A model generated the notes under the pieces. The model ran no database searches. It saw only the letters and a program-made list of their open reading frames with translations, and was not told the origin of the DNA. 64,000 nucleotides of DNA from an uncultured Bacteroides sp. (GTDB taxonomy: Bacteria > Bacteroidota > Bacteroidia > Bacteroidales > Bacteroidaceae), in the NCBI RefSeq assembly GCF_963677945.1, contig NZ_OY782578.1, positions 2,695,258-2,759,257 on the forward strand. The letters are read 5' to 3'. A program made the position numbers and the translations under genes. Shown one piece after another: positions 42,477 to 51,479 of this stretch (positions are counted from its first letter, which is position 1; each line of letters begins with the position of its first letter).

Positions 42477-43143
42477 ATGGATGAGTAATATTGATCTTCT
42501 GGGAACTCCATTACTTGATGCTAATGGTTTTGGACAGCTGATAATGCGCTTCCTTATTAACTTTGTTATAGTAACTTCTATTATTCATTTTTTCTATTAT
42601 CCCAAAAGTAGAAGAAGAGATTACTATTTTACGTTTTCGCTGATTAATGTAAGTGTGTTTTTACTTATATTCTTGCTTAATAGTGTAAAAATTAAAATAG
42701 GTTTTGCTTTAGGTGTCTTTGCTATTTTTGGGATAATAAGGTACAGAACCGAATCGGTACCTATCAGAGAAATGACTTATCTTTTTTTAATTATTGCTGT
42801 GTCTGTCATCAATGCTGTTGCTGTTCAGATAAGTTATGCAGAATTATTTACAACTAATATTTTGTTTGTCCTTATAACCTGGGCTTTGGAAAGCAGTAGA
42901 TGGCTGAAACATACATCATGCAAACTCATATTGTATGATAAAATAAACCTTATTACTCCGGACAAATATGAAGAATTAATGGATGATTTAAAGAAACGAA
43001 CTGGAATTGATATTTTGAAGGTAGAAGTAGGACATCTTGATTTTCTTCGTGATACAGCGTATCTAAAGATTTATTATGAACCATTGCACGATGAAATTAA
43101 TACTATTGACACTATGACGAGACTTCCTAAAGACGACGAATAA
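42460..43143 (+). CDS. DUF4956 inner-membrane protein
   Basis: A 227-residue membrane protein with about four helices (residues about 28-45, 55-75, 80-98 and 105-140), followed by a cytoplasmic ferredoxin-like C-terminal domain (about 155-227). The diagnostic DUF4956 block is KIKIGFALGVFAIFGIIRYRTESVPIREMTYLF (split at about 77-109). These proteins are encoded next to VTC-like polymerases and are thought to export or anchor their product. The start lies within the VTC gene. The DUF2490 protein follows 17 bp later. Confidence 0.85.
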   Translation: MDTLSEWMSNIDLLGTPLLDANGFGQLIMRFLINFVIVTSIIHFFYYPKSRRRDYYFTFSLINVSVFLLIFLLNSVKIKIGFALGVFAIFGIIRYRTESVPIREMTYLFLIIAVSVINAVAVQISYAELFTTNILFVLITWALESSRWLKHTSCKLILYDKINLITPDKYEELMDDLKKRTGIDILKVEVGHLDFLRDTAYLKIYYEPLHDEINTIDTMTRLPKDDE

Positions 43144-43160
43144 TATAAATATAGCAATAT

Positions 43161-43838
43161 ATGAAAATAGTAAAAATAGCATGTTTGTTTGCAGCTTTGC
43201 TTGGTAGTACACTTTCTTTTGCACAGAGTGATGATTTGGGTATGTATACCAGTGTGGAAGTAACAAAGAAGATTGTTCCTAAACTGGAAGTTTCATTAGA
43301 GGAAGAGTTTCGGCTTCGGGATAATCTTAATGAAATAGATCGCTTTTCTACAGCTGTACAACTCTCATATAAGTTCTGCCCTTATTTAAAAGTTGGTGGA
43401 GCATATAATTTAATTAATTACAATCATCCCACTAAGGATTGGGAAATAAGACATCGTTATTATTTCTTCGTTCAGGGAAGTTATGAATTTAATCGTTTTA
43501 CCATTTCTTTGCGTGAAAGGTTTCAAAGCACTTATCGACAAGGTGTGTCTGAAACGTCAACAAGAGCAAATCCAAAACAGTATATTCGTAGTAAGATTGG
43601 TCTTAGCTATAATATAAAAGACTCCAGCTTTGAGCCATATACGTCTTGTGAGTTTTATAATTCACTCAATAATAAAACCGGGAATGGATTGGATAAAATT
43701 GGATTTATTTTGGGTACAAAATATAAAATCAATAATAAGAATTCATTGGATTTGTATTATAAATACGTAAACTTTGACGAAGATGAGGATGAAACCAATA
43801 GTCATATTATAGGTATAGGTTACTCACATAAGTTCTAG
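43161..43838 (+). CDS. DUF2490 outer-membrane beta-barrel protein
   Basis: A 225-residue protein with signal peptide (about 1-21, ending SFAQ). The mature part is a run of amphipathic strands (KKIVPKLEVSLEEEFRLRDN, RFSTAVQLSYKF, WEIRHRYYFFVQGSYEF, FTISLRERFQSTYRQG), ending with IGIGYSHKF, an aromatic C-terminus. This matches DUF2490, a small 8- to 12-strand barrel. It is in the same operon as the VTC and DUF4956 genes, so the three span cytoplasm, inner membrane and outer membrane. No terminator is obvious before the kinase gene. Confidence 0.8.
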   Translation: MKIVKIACLFAALLGSTLSFAQSDDLGMYTSVEVTKKIVPKLEVSLEEEFRLRDNLNEIDRFSTAVQLSYKFCPYLKVGGAYNLINYNHPTKDWEIRHRYYFFVQGSYEFNRFTISLRERFQSTYRQGVSETSTRANPKQYIRSKIGLSYNIKDSSFEPYTSCEFYNSLNNKTGNGLDKIGFILGTKYKINNKNSLDLYYKYVNFDEDEDETNSHIIGIGYSHKF

Positions 43839-43877
43839 TTAATCCAATGATTGTGATCAGGAGTAATATTAAAGTTG

Positions 43878-43902
43878 TATATTTGTTATAATAACATGTT
43901 AT
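43878..43902 (+). promoter_or_regulatory. TATATTTG -7 box and ATAACATGTTAT palindrome before lytS-like gene
   Basis: The -7 box is 43878-43885. A perfect 12-bp palindrome (43891-43902) is followed by another ATAACATG that includes the start codon (43906). The predicted mRNA leader is about 14 nt with no ribosome site, so translation may be near-leaderless. Confidence 0.45.
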
Positions 43903-43905
43903 AAC

Positions 43906-45093
43906 ATGATTAACACAGAAAAGAAACAGCAGATTTTAGAGAATTTTATCTATGTAGTTATTTGGTTGATTTTGCTTATAGTACCATTTATTGATGATAT
44001 TTATAAACAAAATTCATCATTTAGCTGGCTTGATATATTTCACACTTGGGAGGGGATGATTCCTTTCCTTCTAATTTTTCTTGTAAATAACTACCTGCTC
44101 ATGCCACTACTGTTTTTTAAAAAGAAATGGTGGCTTTATCTTGCTTCGGTAGTTGTTACTATTTGTCTGGCAACATCTTTTTCGCCTAATGGCTTTTTTA
44201 ATCCTCATAAAGGTCCGGAACCATGGACTAGAAACGAATGGAAATCGGGACCGCCGCTTCCTCATGATAATAAATTTAAGCCAATGGACTCTATGGGTGA
44301 TAAAGCTGTACAGCCAGTTCCCCAGAATATTCCAGGAGATAAAGATAAAAAGGGACCTTTTGGCCCTCATCAGAAAAGTTTTTTGCGTATGCCTTTCGTG
44401 GGCTTTTTTATGAATAATTTTATAATAGCAATTCTTATTGTTGGATTTAATATTGCTATAAAATTACTATTCCAGTCAATCAGGGATGCCCATAGATTGA
44501 AGGAGCTCGAAAAGCACAACCTGGAAACAGAACTGGCTTATCTAAAGCATCAAATAAACCCTCATTTTTTCATGAATACACTTAATAATATTCATGCATT
44601 GATAGATATTGATACGGAAAAGGCTAAGGAAACGGTGATAGGGCTCTCTAAAATGATGAGGTATGTTTTGTATGATTCCAGTCAGCCAACTATCAGCCTT
44701 GAGAAAGAAGTATTTTTTATTCAGAATTATATTGAGCTGATGAAGCTTAGATATACAGAAAAGGTAAACATTAAACTTTATCTTCCGGAAGTAATCCCGT
44801 CAGTTCAGATTCCTCCGTTGCTGTTTATTTCATTTCTTGAAAATGCATTTAAACACGGTATCAGTTATCGGAAGGATTCATATATTAACTTTAGTCTTCA
44901 GGTTAATGAGAGAGATATTGAATGCTTAGTGACAAACAGTAACTGCGATCATATCTCTCATGACAATGAACAAGGTATAGGTTTGGAAAACGTGAGAAAG
45001 CGTTTGAATCTGCTGTATCCTGACAATTATACATTGAAGATAGACTCGACTGTTGACGAATTTAGTGTATTACTAATTATACCATTATTATGA
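43906..45093 (+). CDS. LytS-type membrane sensor histidine kinase
   Basis: A 395-residue kinase of the His_kinase (PF06580) family. Hydrophobic helices lie at about 14-29, 52-71, 77-92 and 168-190, with a Pro/Lys-rich loop (about 95-160) between the third and fourth. The cytoplasmic part has QINPHFFMNTLNNIHAL with phospho-acceptor His220, the N-box LENAFKHGI and the G-box GIGLENVRKRLNLLYP. It overlaps the response-regulator gene by 4 bp (ATGA). The signal is unknown; LytS relatives sense envelope or metabolite cues. ATG 43906 lacks a ribosome site but is the only start that keeps the first helix. Confidence 0.92.
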   Translation: MINTEKKQQILENFIYVVIWLILLIVPFIDDIYKQNSSFSWLDIFHTWEGMIPFLLIFLVNNYLLMPLLFFKKKWWLYLASVVVTICLATSFSPNGFFNPHKGPEPWTRNEWKSGPPLPHDNKFKPMDSMGDKAVQPVPQNIPGDKDKKGPFGPHQKSFLRMPFVGFFMNNFIIAILIVGFNIAIKLLFQSIRDAHRLKELEKHNLETELAYLKHQINPHFFMNTLNNIHALIDIDTEKAKETVIGLSKMMRYVLYDSSQPTISLEKEVFFIQNYIELMKLRYTEKVNIKLYLPEVIPSVQIPPLLFISFLENAFKHGISYRKDSYINFSLQVNERDIECLVTNSNCDHISHDNEQGIGLENVRKRLNLLYPDNYTLKIDSTVDEFSVLLIIPLL

Positions 45094-45806
45094 TAAGATG
45101 TATTGCTGTTGATGATGAACCACTGGCGCTTACACAAATTGCTAATTACATAAATAAAGTACCGTTTCTTGAACTCATAAAATCTTGTAGTAGTGCTTAT
45201 GAAGCAATGGAGGCAATCTCAAATGATAATATTGACTTAATGTTTGTTGATATTAATATGCCCGATTTAAACGGGCTTGATTTTGTGCGTTCTTTGGTAA
45301 ACAAACCCCTGATTGTTTTTACTACTGCTTATTCTGAGTATGCTATTGAAGGCTTTAAAGTAGATGCCCTGGATTATTTATTGAAACCTTTCAGTTATAA
45401 CGATTTTCTTAAATCGGTCAATAAAGTAAAGCAGCAGCACGAACTGCTTATGTTATCGCATAAACAAATGGATGATGACAAACATCTGTTTGTTAAAACA
45501 GAATATAGAATAGTAAGATTGGATGTAGATTCTATCATCTATATTGAAAGTATGAGTGAGTATGTACGTATTCATCTTGTTCAGGAAAAGCCTATAATGT
45601 CTCTTTTAAGCATGAAAATAATGGAAGAACGATTACCTGCAGGTAAGTTTATGAGAGTGCATCGTTCATACATTATTAATTTGCAGAAAATTATAGAAAT
45701 ATCCAAAGGAAGGATTATAATGGAAGGGCAGGTTTACATCCCTATTGGCGAACAATATAAAGATGCTTTTAACCAATATATGGGAAAGAATTTTCTAGGA
45801 AAATAA
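45090..45806 (+). CDS. LytTR-family response regulator
   Basis: A 238-residue regulator. The receiver domain (1-120) has acidic Asp8/Asp9, phospho-acceptor Asp54 (VDINMPDLNG) and Lys in LKPF. The LytTR DNA-binding domain (about 140-236) includes IVRLDVDSIIYIESMSEYVRIH and FMRVHRSYIINLQKI. LytTR proteins bind imperfect direct repeats upstream of target genes. It is coupled to the kinase by a 4-bp overlap. The target may be the VTC-DUF4956-DUF2490 unit next door or genes elsewhere. Confidence 0.93.
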   Translation: MIRCIAVDDEPLALTQIANYINKVPFLELIKSCSSAYEAMEAISNDNIDLMFVDINMPDLNGLDFVRSLVNKPLIVFTTAYSEYAIEGFKVDALDYLLKPFSYNDFLKSVNKVKQQHELLMLSHKQMDDDKHLFVKTEYRIVRLDVDSIIYIESMSEYVRIHLVQEKPIMSLLSMKIMEERLPAGKFMRVHRSYIINLQKIIEISKGRIIMEGQVYIPIGEQYKDAFNQYMGKNFLGK

Positions 45807-45828
45807 ATTTTAGCTGTGTTTTAAAAAG

Positions 45829-45860
45829 AAAAAGGGGATGCTTCACAGCGTCCCCTTTTA
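45829..45860. terminator. Bidirectional terminator between lytTR and glnN
   Basis: AAAAGGGGATGC (45830-45841) pairs with GCGTCCCCTTTT (45848-45859) with one G-T pair. The A and T arms serve both strands. Confidence 0.85.
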
Positions 45861-45906
45861 CAAACTTAAAACAACCAACAAAAGAAATAGATAACTCTAT
45901 TGAGAA

Positions 45907-48096
45907 TTATCTAATGAATAACAATTCTCTATATTTAGGCAATGTCCATAATTGGTCATCGACTATTAATTCTAATTTGTCAATATGGTAACGGATTTCT
46001 TCTAGCATAGGAACGATTTTATCGTGGTATGCAATAGCTTTTTCACGTTCTTCTTCGATAATATTAGCCACCTTACGAGTTTCAATCATTTCATCAACTT
46101 TTTCTTTGATGAAGATTGTTCTCTTAGCAATGTCTTCAATGATTTCAAGGTTCTTAGTAGAAAGTGTATTAGCTTTTTCTCCAGGGAACAAGTCTTTCAT
46201 TTTATATACATTGTCAATCAGTTGTGACTGATATTTTGTTGCCATTGGAATAATGTGGTTCATGGCTAAGTCACCTAACACACGAGCTTCAATTTGAATC
46301 TTCTTAGTGTAAGTTTCCCATTTAACTTCATTACGTGCTTCCAATTCAACTTTAGTCATTACACCTGTTGTTTCGAACATTTTAATGCTACTTTCATTCA
46401 GGTAATTGTCAAAGATAACTGGAACGCTTGTTTCGCAGTCCAAACCACGTTTCAATGCTTCTTCTTTCCATTCGTCGCTGTAACCATTTCCATCGAAGTG
46501 GATTGCTTTACTTTCAATAATATATTTACGAACTACTTCAAGAATAGCAGAAATCTTAGGCTCACCTTTTTCAATAAGAGCATCAACTTCTTTTTTGAAA
46601 ACAACTAATTGTTCAGCAACAGCAGCATTAAGTGCAATCATTGCAGATGCACAGTTTGCTTCAGAACCAACAGCACGGAACTCGAAACGGTTACCTGTAA
46701 AGGCGAAAGGAGAAGTACGGTTACGGTCTGTATTGTCAATCAGCAATTCAGGAATCTGTGGAATATCCAACTTCATACCTTGTTTGCCGCTAAGGCTTAC
46801 TAAATCGTCTTTAGTACTTTCAGCTAAATGTTTCAGAACCTGAGACAATTGTTTTCCTAAGAATGAAGAAATAATTGCTGGAGGTGCTTCATTTGCTCCT
46901 AAACGGTGAGCGTTAGTTGCTGAAGAAATACTAGCTTTCAATAATCCGTTATGACGATATACTGCCATTAATACGTTTGCTACGAAAGTAACAAAACGAA
47001 GATTTTCTTCAGATGTTTTACCTGGTCCTAATAATAAGATACCAGTATCTGTACCAAGTGACCAGTTATTGTGTTTACCAGATCCGTTAATGCCTTTGAA
47101 TGGTTTTTCGTGTAATAGAACACGGAATCCGTGGCGACGAGCCAATTTACGCATCAAAGCCATTACTAGCAAGTTATGGTCATTTGCCAAGTTACATTCT
47201 TCGAAGATAGGAGCAAGCTCAAACTGGTTTGGTGCAACTTCGTTGTGACGAGTCTTAACAGGAATACCAAGTTTTAAACTTTCAATTTCAAGGTCTGTCA
47301 TGAAAGCTGCAACACGAGTAGGAATTGCACCGAAGTAGTGATCTTCCAACTGTTGGTTCTTAGAACTTTCGTGTCCCATCAAAGTACGACCAGTTAAAAG
47401 TAAGTCTGGACGAGCTGCATAAAGACCTTCGTCTACAAGGAAATATTCTTGTTCCCAGCCTAAATTACAAATTACTTTTTTTACTTCAGGGTTGAAGTAA
47501 CGAACTACATCTACAGCAGCTTTGTTTACTGCTTGCAAAGCTTTTAAAAGAGGAGCTTTGTAGTCTAATGATTCGCCAGTGTATGCGATGAAGATTGTAG
47601 GGATACACAATGTGTCGCCAACGATAAATGCAGGAGATGAAGGATCCCATGCTGAATATCCACGAGCTTCGAATGTGTTACGGATACCACCGCTTGGGAA
47701 GCTGGAAGCATCTGGTTCTTGTTGAATAAGTAGTTTGCCGCTAAATTCTTCAATCATACCACCTTTTCCATCGTGTTCAACGAAAGCGTCGTGCTTTTCA
47801 GCAGTTCCTTCTGTTAATGGATGAAACCAGTGAGTATAGTGTGTAGCTCCCATTTCGATTGCCCATTTTTGCATTCCTGCAGCAACAGCATTAGCAATAT
47901 CCCGGTTTAGTGGAGTACCATTATCCATTGCATCCATCAATGACTGGTATACCTTGGTTGGAAGATACTTAAACATTTTTGCTTTGTTAAACACATACTT
48001 ACCAAAATATTCAGAAGGTCTCTCCTCTGGAGTTGGAACTTCTATAGCTTTCTTTTTAAAAGCTGTCTCTACTACTCTGAATCTTAGATCTGACAT
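45907..48096 (-). CDS. glnN: Type III glutamine synthetase
   Basis: A 729-residue GSIII, the long class typical of Bacteroides. Landmarks are WFHPLTEGTAEKHDAFVEHD, SSFPSGGIRNTFEARGYSAWDP, GWEQEYFLVDE, TRHNEVAPNQFELAPIFEE, the ATP-site HEKPFKGINGSGKHNNWSLG and RTSPFAFTGNRFEFRAVGSE. It makes glutamine from glutamate, ammonia and ATP as a double-hexamer. It is the last gene of a dapF-dapL-glnN run, 38 bp after dapL. This places ammonia assimilation with lysine/peptidoglycan precursor synthesis. The glutamate synthase and asparagine synthase genes lie 6-10 kb away in the same orientation. Confidence 0.96.
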   Translation of the reverse strand: MSDLRFRVVETAFKKKAIEVPTPEERPSEYFGKYVFNKAKMFKYLPTKVYQSLMDAMDNGTPLNRDIANAVAAGMQKWAIEMGATHYTHWFHPLTEGTAEKHDAFVEHDGKGGMIEEFSGKLLIQQEPDASSFPSGGIRNTFEARGYSAWDPSSPAFIVGDTLCIPTIFIAYTGESLDYKAPLLKALQAVNKAAVDVVRYFNPEVKKVICNLGWEQEYFLVDEGLYAARPDLLLTGRTLMGHESSKNQQLEDHYFGAIPTRVAAFMTDLEIESLKLGIPVKTRHNEVAPNQFELAPIFEECNLANDHNLLVMALMRKLARRHGFRVLLHEKPFKGINGSGKHNNWSLGTDTGILLLGPGKTSEENLRFVTFVANVLMAVYRHNGLLKASISSATNAHRLGANEAPPAIISSFLGKQLSQVLKHLAESTKDDLVSLSGKQGMKLDIPQIPELLIDNTDRNRTSPFAFTGNRFEFRAVGSEANCASAMIALNAAVAEQLVVFKKEVDALIEKGEPKISAILEVVRKYIIESKAIHFDGNGYSDEWKEEALKRGLDCETSVPVIFDNYLNESSIKMFETTGVMTKVELEARNEVKWETYTKKIQIEARVLGDLAMNHIIPMATKYQSQLIDNVYKMKDLFPGEKANTLSTKNLEIIEDIAKRTIFIKEKVDEMIETRKVANIIEEEREKAIAYHDKIVPMLEEIRYHIDKLELIVDDQLWTLPKYRELLFIR

Positions 48097-48134
48097 ACTA
48101 CCTAAATTTTATTTAATGATATTTGAGTTCTAAA

Positions 48135-49364
48135 TTATTTTATCCAATTTTTTAATCTTCTCATTGCTTCTACGCAATCTTCGCGTGCACCAAAAGCTGT
48201 TAAGCGAATATAACCTTCTCCACTTGGTCCAAATCCAACTCCTGGAGTTCCAACGATATTTGCTTCATATAATAACTGTTCGAAGAACTTCCATGAAGGC
48301 ATTCCATTTGGTGTTTTAACCCAGAGATATGGAGCATTTACACCTCCAAATACTTTTAATCCTGTTGATTCAATGCCTTCTTTCATTATTTTGGCATTGT
48401 TCATATAATAACTGATTATTTCCTTAATTTGTTCTTTGCCTTCTGGAGTATATATAGCTTCAGCGGCTCTTTGAGTTATATAGGATGTTCCGTTAAACTT
48501 AGTACACTGACGTCTGTTCCATAATTTGTTTAAAGAAACCTTCTCACCCTCTAGTGTTATTGCGTTCAATTCTTTTGGAACAACGGTATATCCACATCTT
48601 ACACCAGTAAATCCGGCTGTTTTAGAAAAGCTTCTGAATTCTATTGCAACTTTCTTTGCACCTTTAATTTCGTAAATTGAATGTGGAACATCTGGTTCCT
48701 GAATATATGCTTCGTAAGCAGCATCATACAAAATCAATGTGTCATTTTCCAATGCATAATTAACCCATTTTTTTAATTCCTCTTTAGTAAGAGTAGTTCC
48801 TGTTGGGTTATTTGGATAGCATAGATATAGCATATCAATTCTTCTGTCAGGAATTTGTGGAATGAAATTATTCTCGCTCAAGCAAGGAATATAAACCAAA
48901 TTGCTCCATTTTCCATCAATTAAGTCTCCTGCACGGCCAGCCATAACATTTGAATCAATGTATACAGGATAAACAGGATCGGTTATACCAACACTATTAT
49001 CGTGGCGAAGAATATCTCCAATGTTTCCGGTATCACTTTTTGCTCCATCATTAATGAATACTTCGCTTGGGTCTAGACTGATACCTCTGGTTGCATAATC
49101 GTTCTTAATAATTGTTTCAATTAAGAAATTATAGCCCTGCTCAGGTCCGTATCCACGAAAAGTGTCTTTTGAAGCCATCTCTTCTACAGCATTATGCATA
49201 GCCTTTATTACTGCTGGAGGCAATGGTTGAGTTACATCTCCGATTCCAAGACGGATTACATCTTGTTTAGGGTGAGTTACTTTAAATGTATTTACTTTCT
49301 TAGCAATATCCGAGAAAAGATAACTACCCGGTAGTTTTAAAAAATTTTCATTTACTAACGCCAT
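48135..49364 (-). CDS. dapL: LL-diaminopimelate aminotransferase
   Basis: A 409-residue PLP enzyme (EC 2.6.1.83) that makes LL-diaminopimelate from tetrahydrodipicolinate and glutamate in one step. Fold-type I motifs are YPNNPTGT (183-190) and the PLP lysine in [16 protein letters not shown] (Lys249). The N-terminal [20 protein letters not shown] and [13 protein letters not shown] are characteristic of DapL. It is followed by glnN and preceded by dapF (28 bp), so the two consecutive steps to meso-DAP are co-expressed. It uses glutamate as amino donor, which links it to the adjacent nitrogen genes. Confidence 0.95.
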   Translation of the reverse strand: MALVNENFLKLPGSYLFSDIAKKVNTFKVTHPKQDVIRLGIGDVTQPLPPAVIKAMHNAVEEMASKDTFRGYGPEQGYNFLIETIIKNDYATRGISLDPSEVFINDGAKSDTGNIGDILRHDNSVGITDPVYPVYIDSNVMAGRAGDLIDGKWSNLVYIPCLSENNFIPQIPDRRIDMLYLCYPNNPTGTTLTKEELKKWVNYALENDTLILYDAAYEAYIQEPDVPHSIYEIKGAKKVAIEFRSFSKTAGFTGVRCGYTVVPKELNAITLEGEKVSLNKLWNRRQCTKFNGTSYITQRAAEAIYTPEGKEQIKEIISYYMNNAKIMKEGIESTGLKVFGGVNAPYLWVKTPNGMPSWKFFEQLLYEANIVGTPGVGFGPSGEGYIRLTAFGAREDCVEAMRRLKNWIK

Positions 49365-49392
49365 ATCTATTTGTTGCTTTAAGTTTATGCGA

Positions 49393-50232
49393 TTAAAGAG
49401 CTATTTCGCCTTCGAAAACAGTGACAGCATCACCTGTCATATAAACTCTGTCAGTTTGTTCGTCCCATTTTATGTTCAGGCTACCTCCATCCATAATGAT
49501 CTCAACATCACGTTCAGTCTGCCCTATAATAGAACCGGCAACGGCTGTTGCACATGCACCAGTTCCGCATGCCATGGTAATTCCGGAACCACGTTCCCAA
49601 ACTCTCATTCTTACAGTTTTATTATCTATCTTCTGAGCAAATTCTACATTTACTCTATTTGGGAAAAATGGGTGACGTTCCAAAATTGGTCCAATAACAG
49701 GAAGATCTATTTTTTCAATATCATCAATGTAGATTACTAAATGAGGATTTCCCATTGAAATAGCAGTTGCTTTGTATGTTTGGTTATTTACAGTAATTTC
49801 AGCTGAAACCAAATTCTCCGAATTTCCATTAACTAAAACTTCTTCTAATTTAGGAGATCCCATGTCAACAGTAACTTTTGATACTTTATCTCCGGATACA
49901 GCAAGATGCAAATGCTTAATTCCTGAAAGAGTGTCGAGAGTAATGTCTTCTTTATCTGTTATTTTATTATCATATAGATATTTACCAATACATCGGGATG
50001 CATTTCCACACATCATGGCTTCAGAACCGTCTGCATTAAAGATGCGCATGCTGAAATCTGCAATTGGAGATTTTCCGATAAGAACCAATCCGTCAGATCC
50101 AATACCTGTATGGTACTTACTCCATTTTATTGCTAAATCTTCAGGATGTTCAATGGTGTATTTTAATGTATTGACATATATGTAGTCATTACCCGCACCG
50201 TGCATCTTGGTAAATTTAATTAGGTTTGTCAT
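49393..50232 (-). CDS. dapF: Diaminopimelate epimerase
   Basis: A 279-residue cofactor-independent epimerase (EC 5.1.1.7) converting LL- to meso-diaminopimelate. The two catalytic Cys are Cys75 ([15 protein letters not shown]) and Cys222 ([11 protein letters not shown]). [14 protein letters not shown] at the N-terminus is the usual start. It is the first gene of the dapF-dapL-glnN operon, with a TATATTTG -7 box at 50281-50288 (minus), about 50 nt upstream. All substrate-contact blocks appear intact. Confidence 0.95.
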   Translation of the reverse strand: MTNLIKFTKMHGAGNDYIYVNTLKYTIEHPEDLAIKWSKYHTGIGSDGLVLIGKSPIADFSMRIFNADGSEAMMCGNASRCIGKYLYDNKITDKEDITLDTLSGIKHLHLAVSGDKVSKVTVDMGSPKLEEVLVNGNSENLVSAEITVNNQTYKATAISMGNPHLVIYIDDIEKIDLPVIGPILERHPFFPNRVNVEFAQKIDNKTVRMRVWERGSGITMACGTGACATAVAGSIIGQTERDVEIIMDGGSLNIKWDEQTDRVYMTGDAVTVFEGEIAL

Positions 50233-50591
50233 TTTGCATTAAAATTTTGCTTCATTATTTCCTTTTGTCTTTTATAAATGCAAATATACGACATATTGTT
50301 TTATTATGCTATTAAAGAATGTCGAATATCTAATTAATTTTGATTAAATAACAATTAATACCAATATTGGTGAAAAAATAATGAATTTATTATTATTGTT
50401 AGTACTATTTTATAATATTGTTAGAATTGTTATTTTGTTATGAATCCTTTTTATTTAAATATGCAGTTTTATAAGGCAATAATGGAACAAAAGGATATAA
50501 AATACAACTATCTAGATAAATCATTTTGTTATTTAATTATATGATTTTGGTTTTATTTTGATATAACCATATTGATAATTATGATATTATG
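50233..50591. other. 359-bp AT-rich intergenic region
   Basis: No gene is seen. It holds the dapF promoter (TATATTTG on the minus strand, 50281-50288, no clear -33 partner) and the 3' end region of the GDPD gene. Long A/T tracts run from 50300 to 50590 with no notable repeats. Confidence 0.6.
50281..50288 (-). promoter_or_regulatory. -7 box of the dapF-dapL-glnN operon
   Basis: TATATTTG on the minus strand, an exact TAnnTTTG, about 50 bp upstream of the dapF ATG. Confidence 0.5.
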
Positions 50592-51362
50592 CTATTTGTT
50601 ATTCGTTAACTCTTTAGCTAACTGAGGTTCGTTAGTTGTAATGAAATCAGCACCTTTTTTTATAAGATAATGCATATCCTCTTCTTTGTTTACTGTCCAT
50701 ACATTGATTTTTATCCCAACTTTTTTTGCTTCAGAAAACCAATTTTCGTTTTTTATCATTGCATTCAGATTATAATCTAAACCTACACAGCCAATTTTTT
50801 TAAGTTCTTTGGGTGGAAGATCTGCTGTTAAGTATGAAACCTTTGCTTTAGGATTTAAGCGAATTATTTCTTTTACTGTATTCAAACTGAAAGAAATATA
50901 TTCAACTTTCTTTTTTAACTTCAGTTTTTTGACCATATCTAGCACTATTGTAGTAAGTGAATCTTCTCTTTCTTTACTACTATGCGGTTTTAATTCAACA
51001 ATCAATTTTATGTTTTTGCATTGTTTCCCTTTTAAAAGATACTCTTCAAGAGTCGGCAAATATTCTCCATTTGCCAATTTCTCTTTTTTAAGCTCTGCAA
51101 TCGGAGTTTTTTCAATTAAAAGATGATGGTCGTCAGTTGTAGCATTATGGTTGATAACTGGAATTCCATCAGAAGATAGCCAAACATCAAATTCTGATCC
51201 GTAAACCTTGATTTCGTTTGCCTTGGTCAATGCCGCAATTGAATTTTGTGCAGAACCTTCAGTGTTCCAGAATCCTCGGTGGGCTATCACTTTTGTCTTA
51301 GCACTTACTGTTCCAAATGTAGAGAGGAGAATCCCTAATAAAATAAGTTCTTTAAATTTCAT
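50592..51362 (-). CDS. Secreted glycerophosphodiester phosphodiesterase
   Basis: A 256-residue GDPD-family TIM barrel with signal peptide (about 1-21, ending VSA). The catalytic His pair and metal ligands are evident: IAHRGFW (His27), SAQNSIAAL, EFDVWLSSDGIPVINHN (Glu/Asp and His). The C-terminal INVWTVNKEEDMHYLIKKGADFITTNEP is the family ending. It cleaves glycerophosphodiesters to glycerol-3-phosphate and alcohol in the periplasm. It is monocistronic, separated from asnB upstream by a hairpin terminator. Regulation is not evident. Confidence 0.9.
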   Translation of the reverse strand: MKFKELILLGILLSTFGTVSAKTKVIAHRGFWNTEGSAQNSIAALTKANEIKVYGSEFDVWLSSDGIPVINHNATTDDHHLLIEKTPIAELKKEKLANGEYLPTLEEYLLKGKQCKNIKLIVELKPHSSKEREDSLTTIVLDMVKKLKLKKKVEYISFSLNTVKEIIRLNPKAKVSYLTADLPPKELKKIGCVGLDYNLNAMIKNENWFSEAKKVGIKINVWTVNKEEDMHYLIKKGADFITTNEPQLAKELTNNK

Positions 51363-51413
51363 AATGTTATTGATTAGATTTTAAGGTTGTAAAGATAAAA
51401 ATATCAATTGAAA

Positions 51414-51463
51414 AAAATAAAAGAAGGCACTTTTAAATATTTAAAAGTGCCTTCTTTTATTTT
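51414..51463 (-). terminator. Terminator of the gltB-gltD-asnB operon
   Basis: A long perfect stem centred on TAAATATTTA, with GAAGGCACTTTTAAA on the left and TTTAAAAGTGCCTTC on the right. Flanking A and T runs make it work on the minus strand after asnB. Confidence 0.85.
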
Positions 51464-51479
51464 TAATATTACAGGATGA

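Noticed and set aside
46024-46843. Several plus-strand open frames opposite glnN
   Set aside because: They are antisense shadows of the strongly conserved glutamine synthetase gene.
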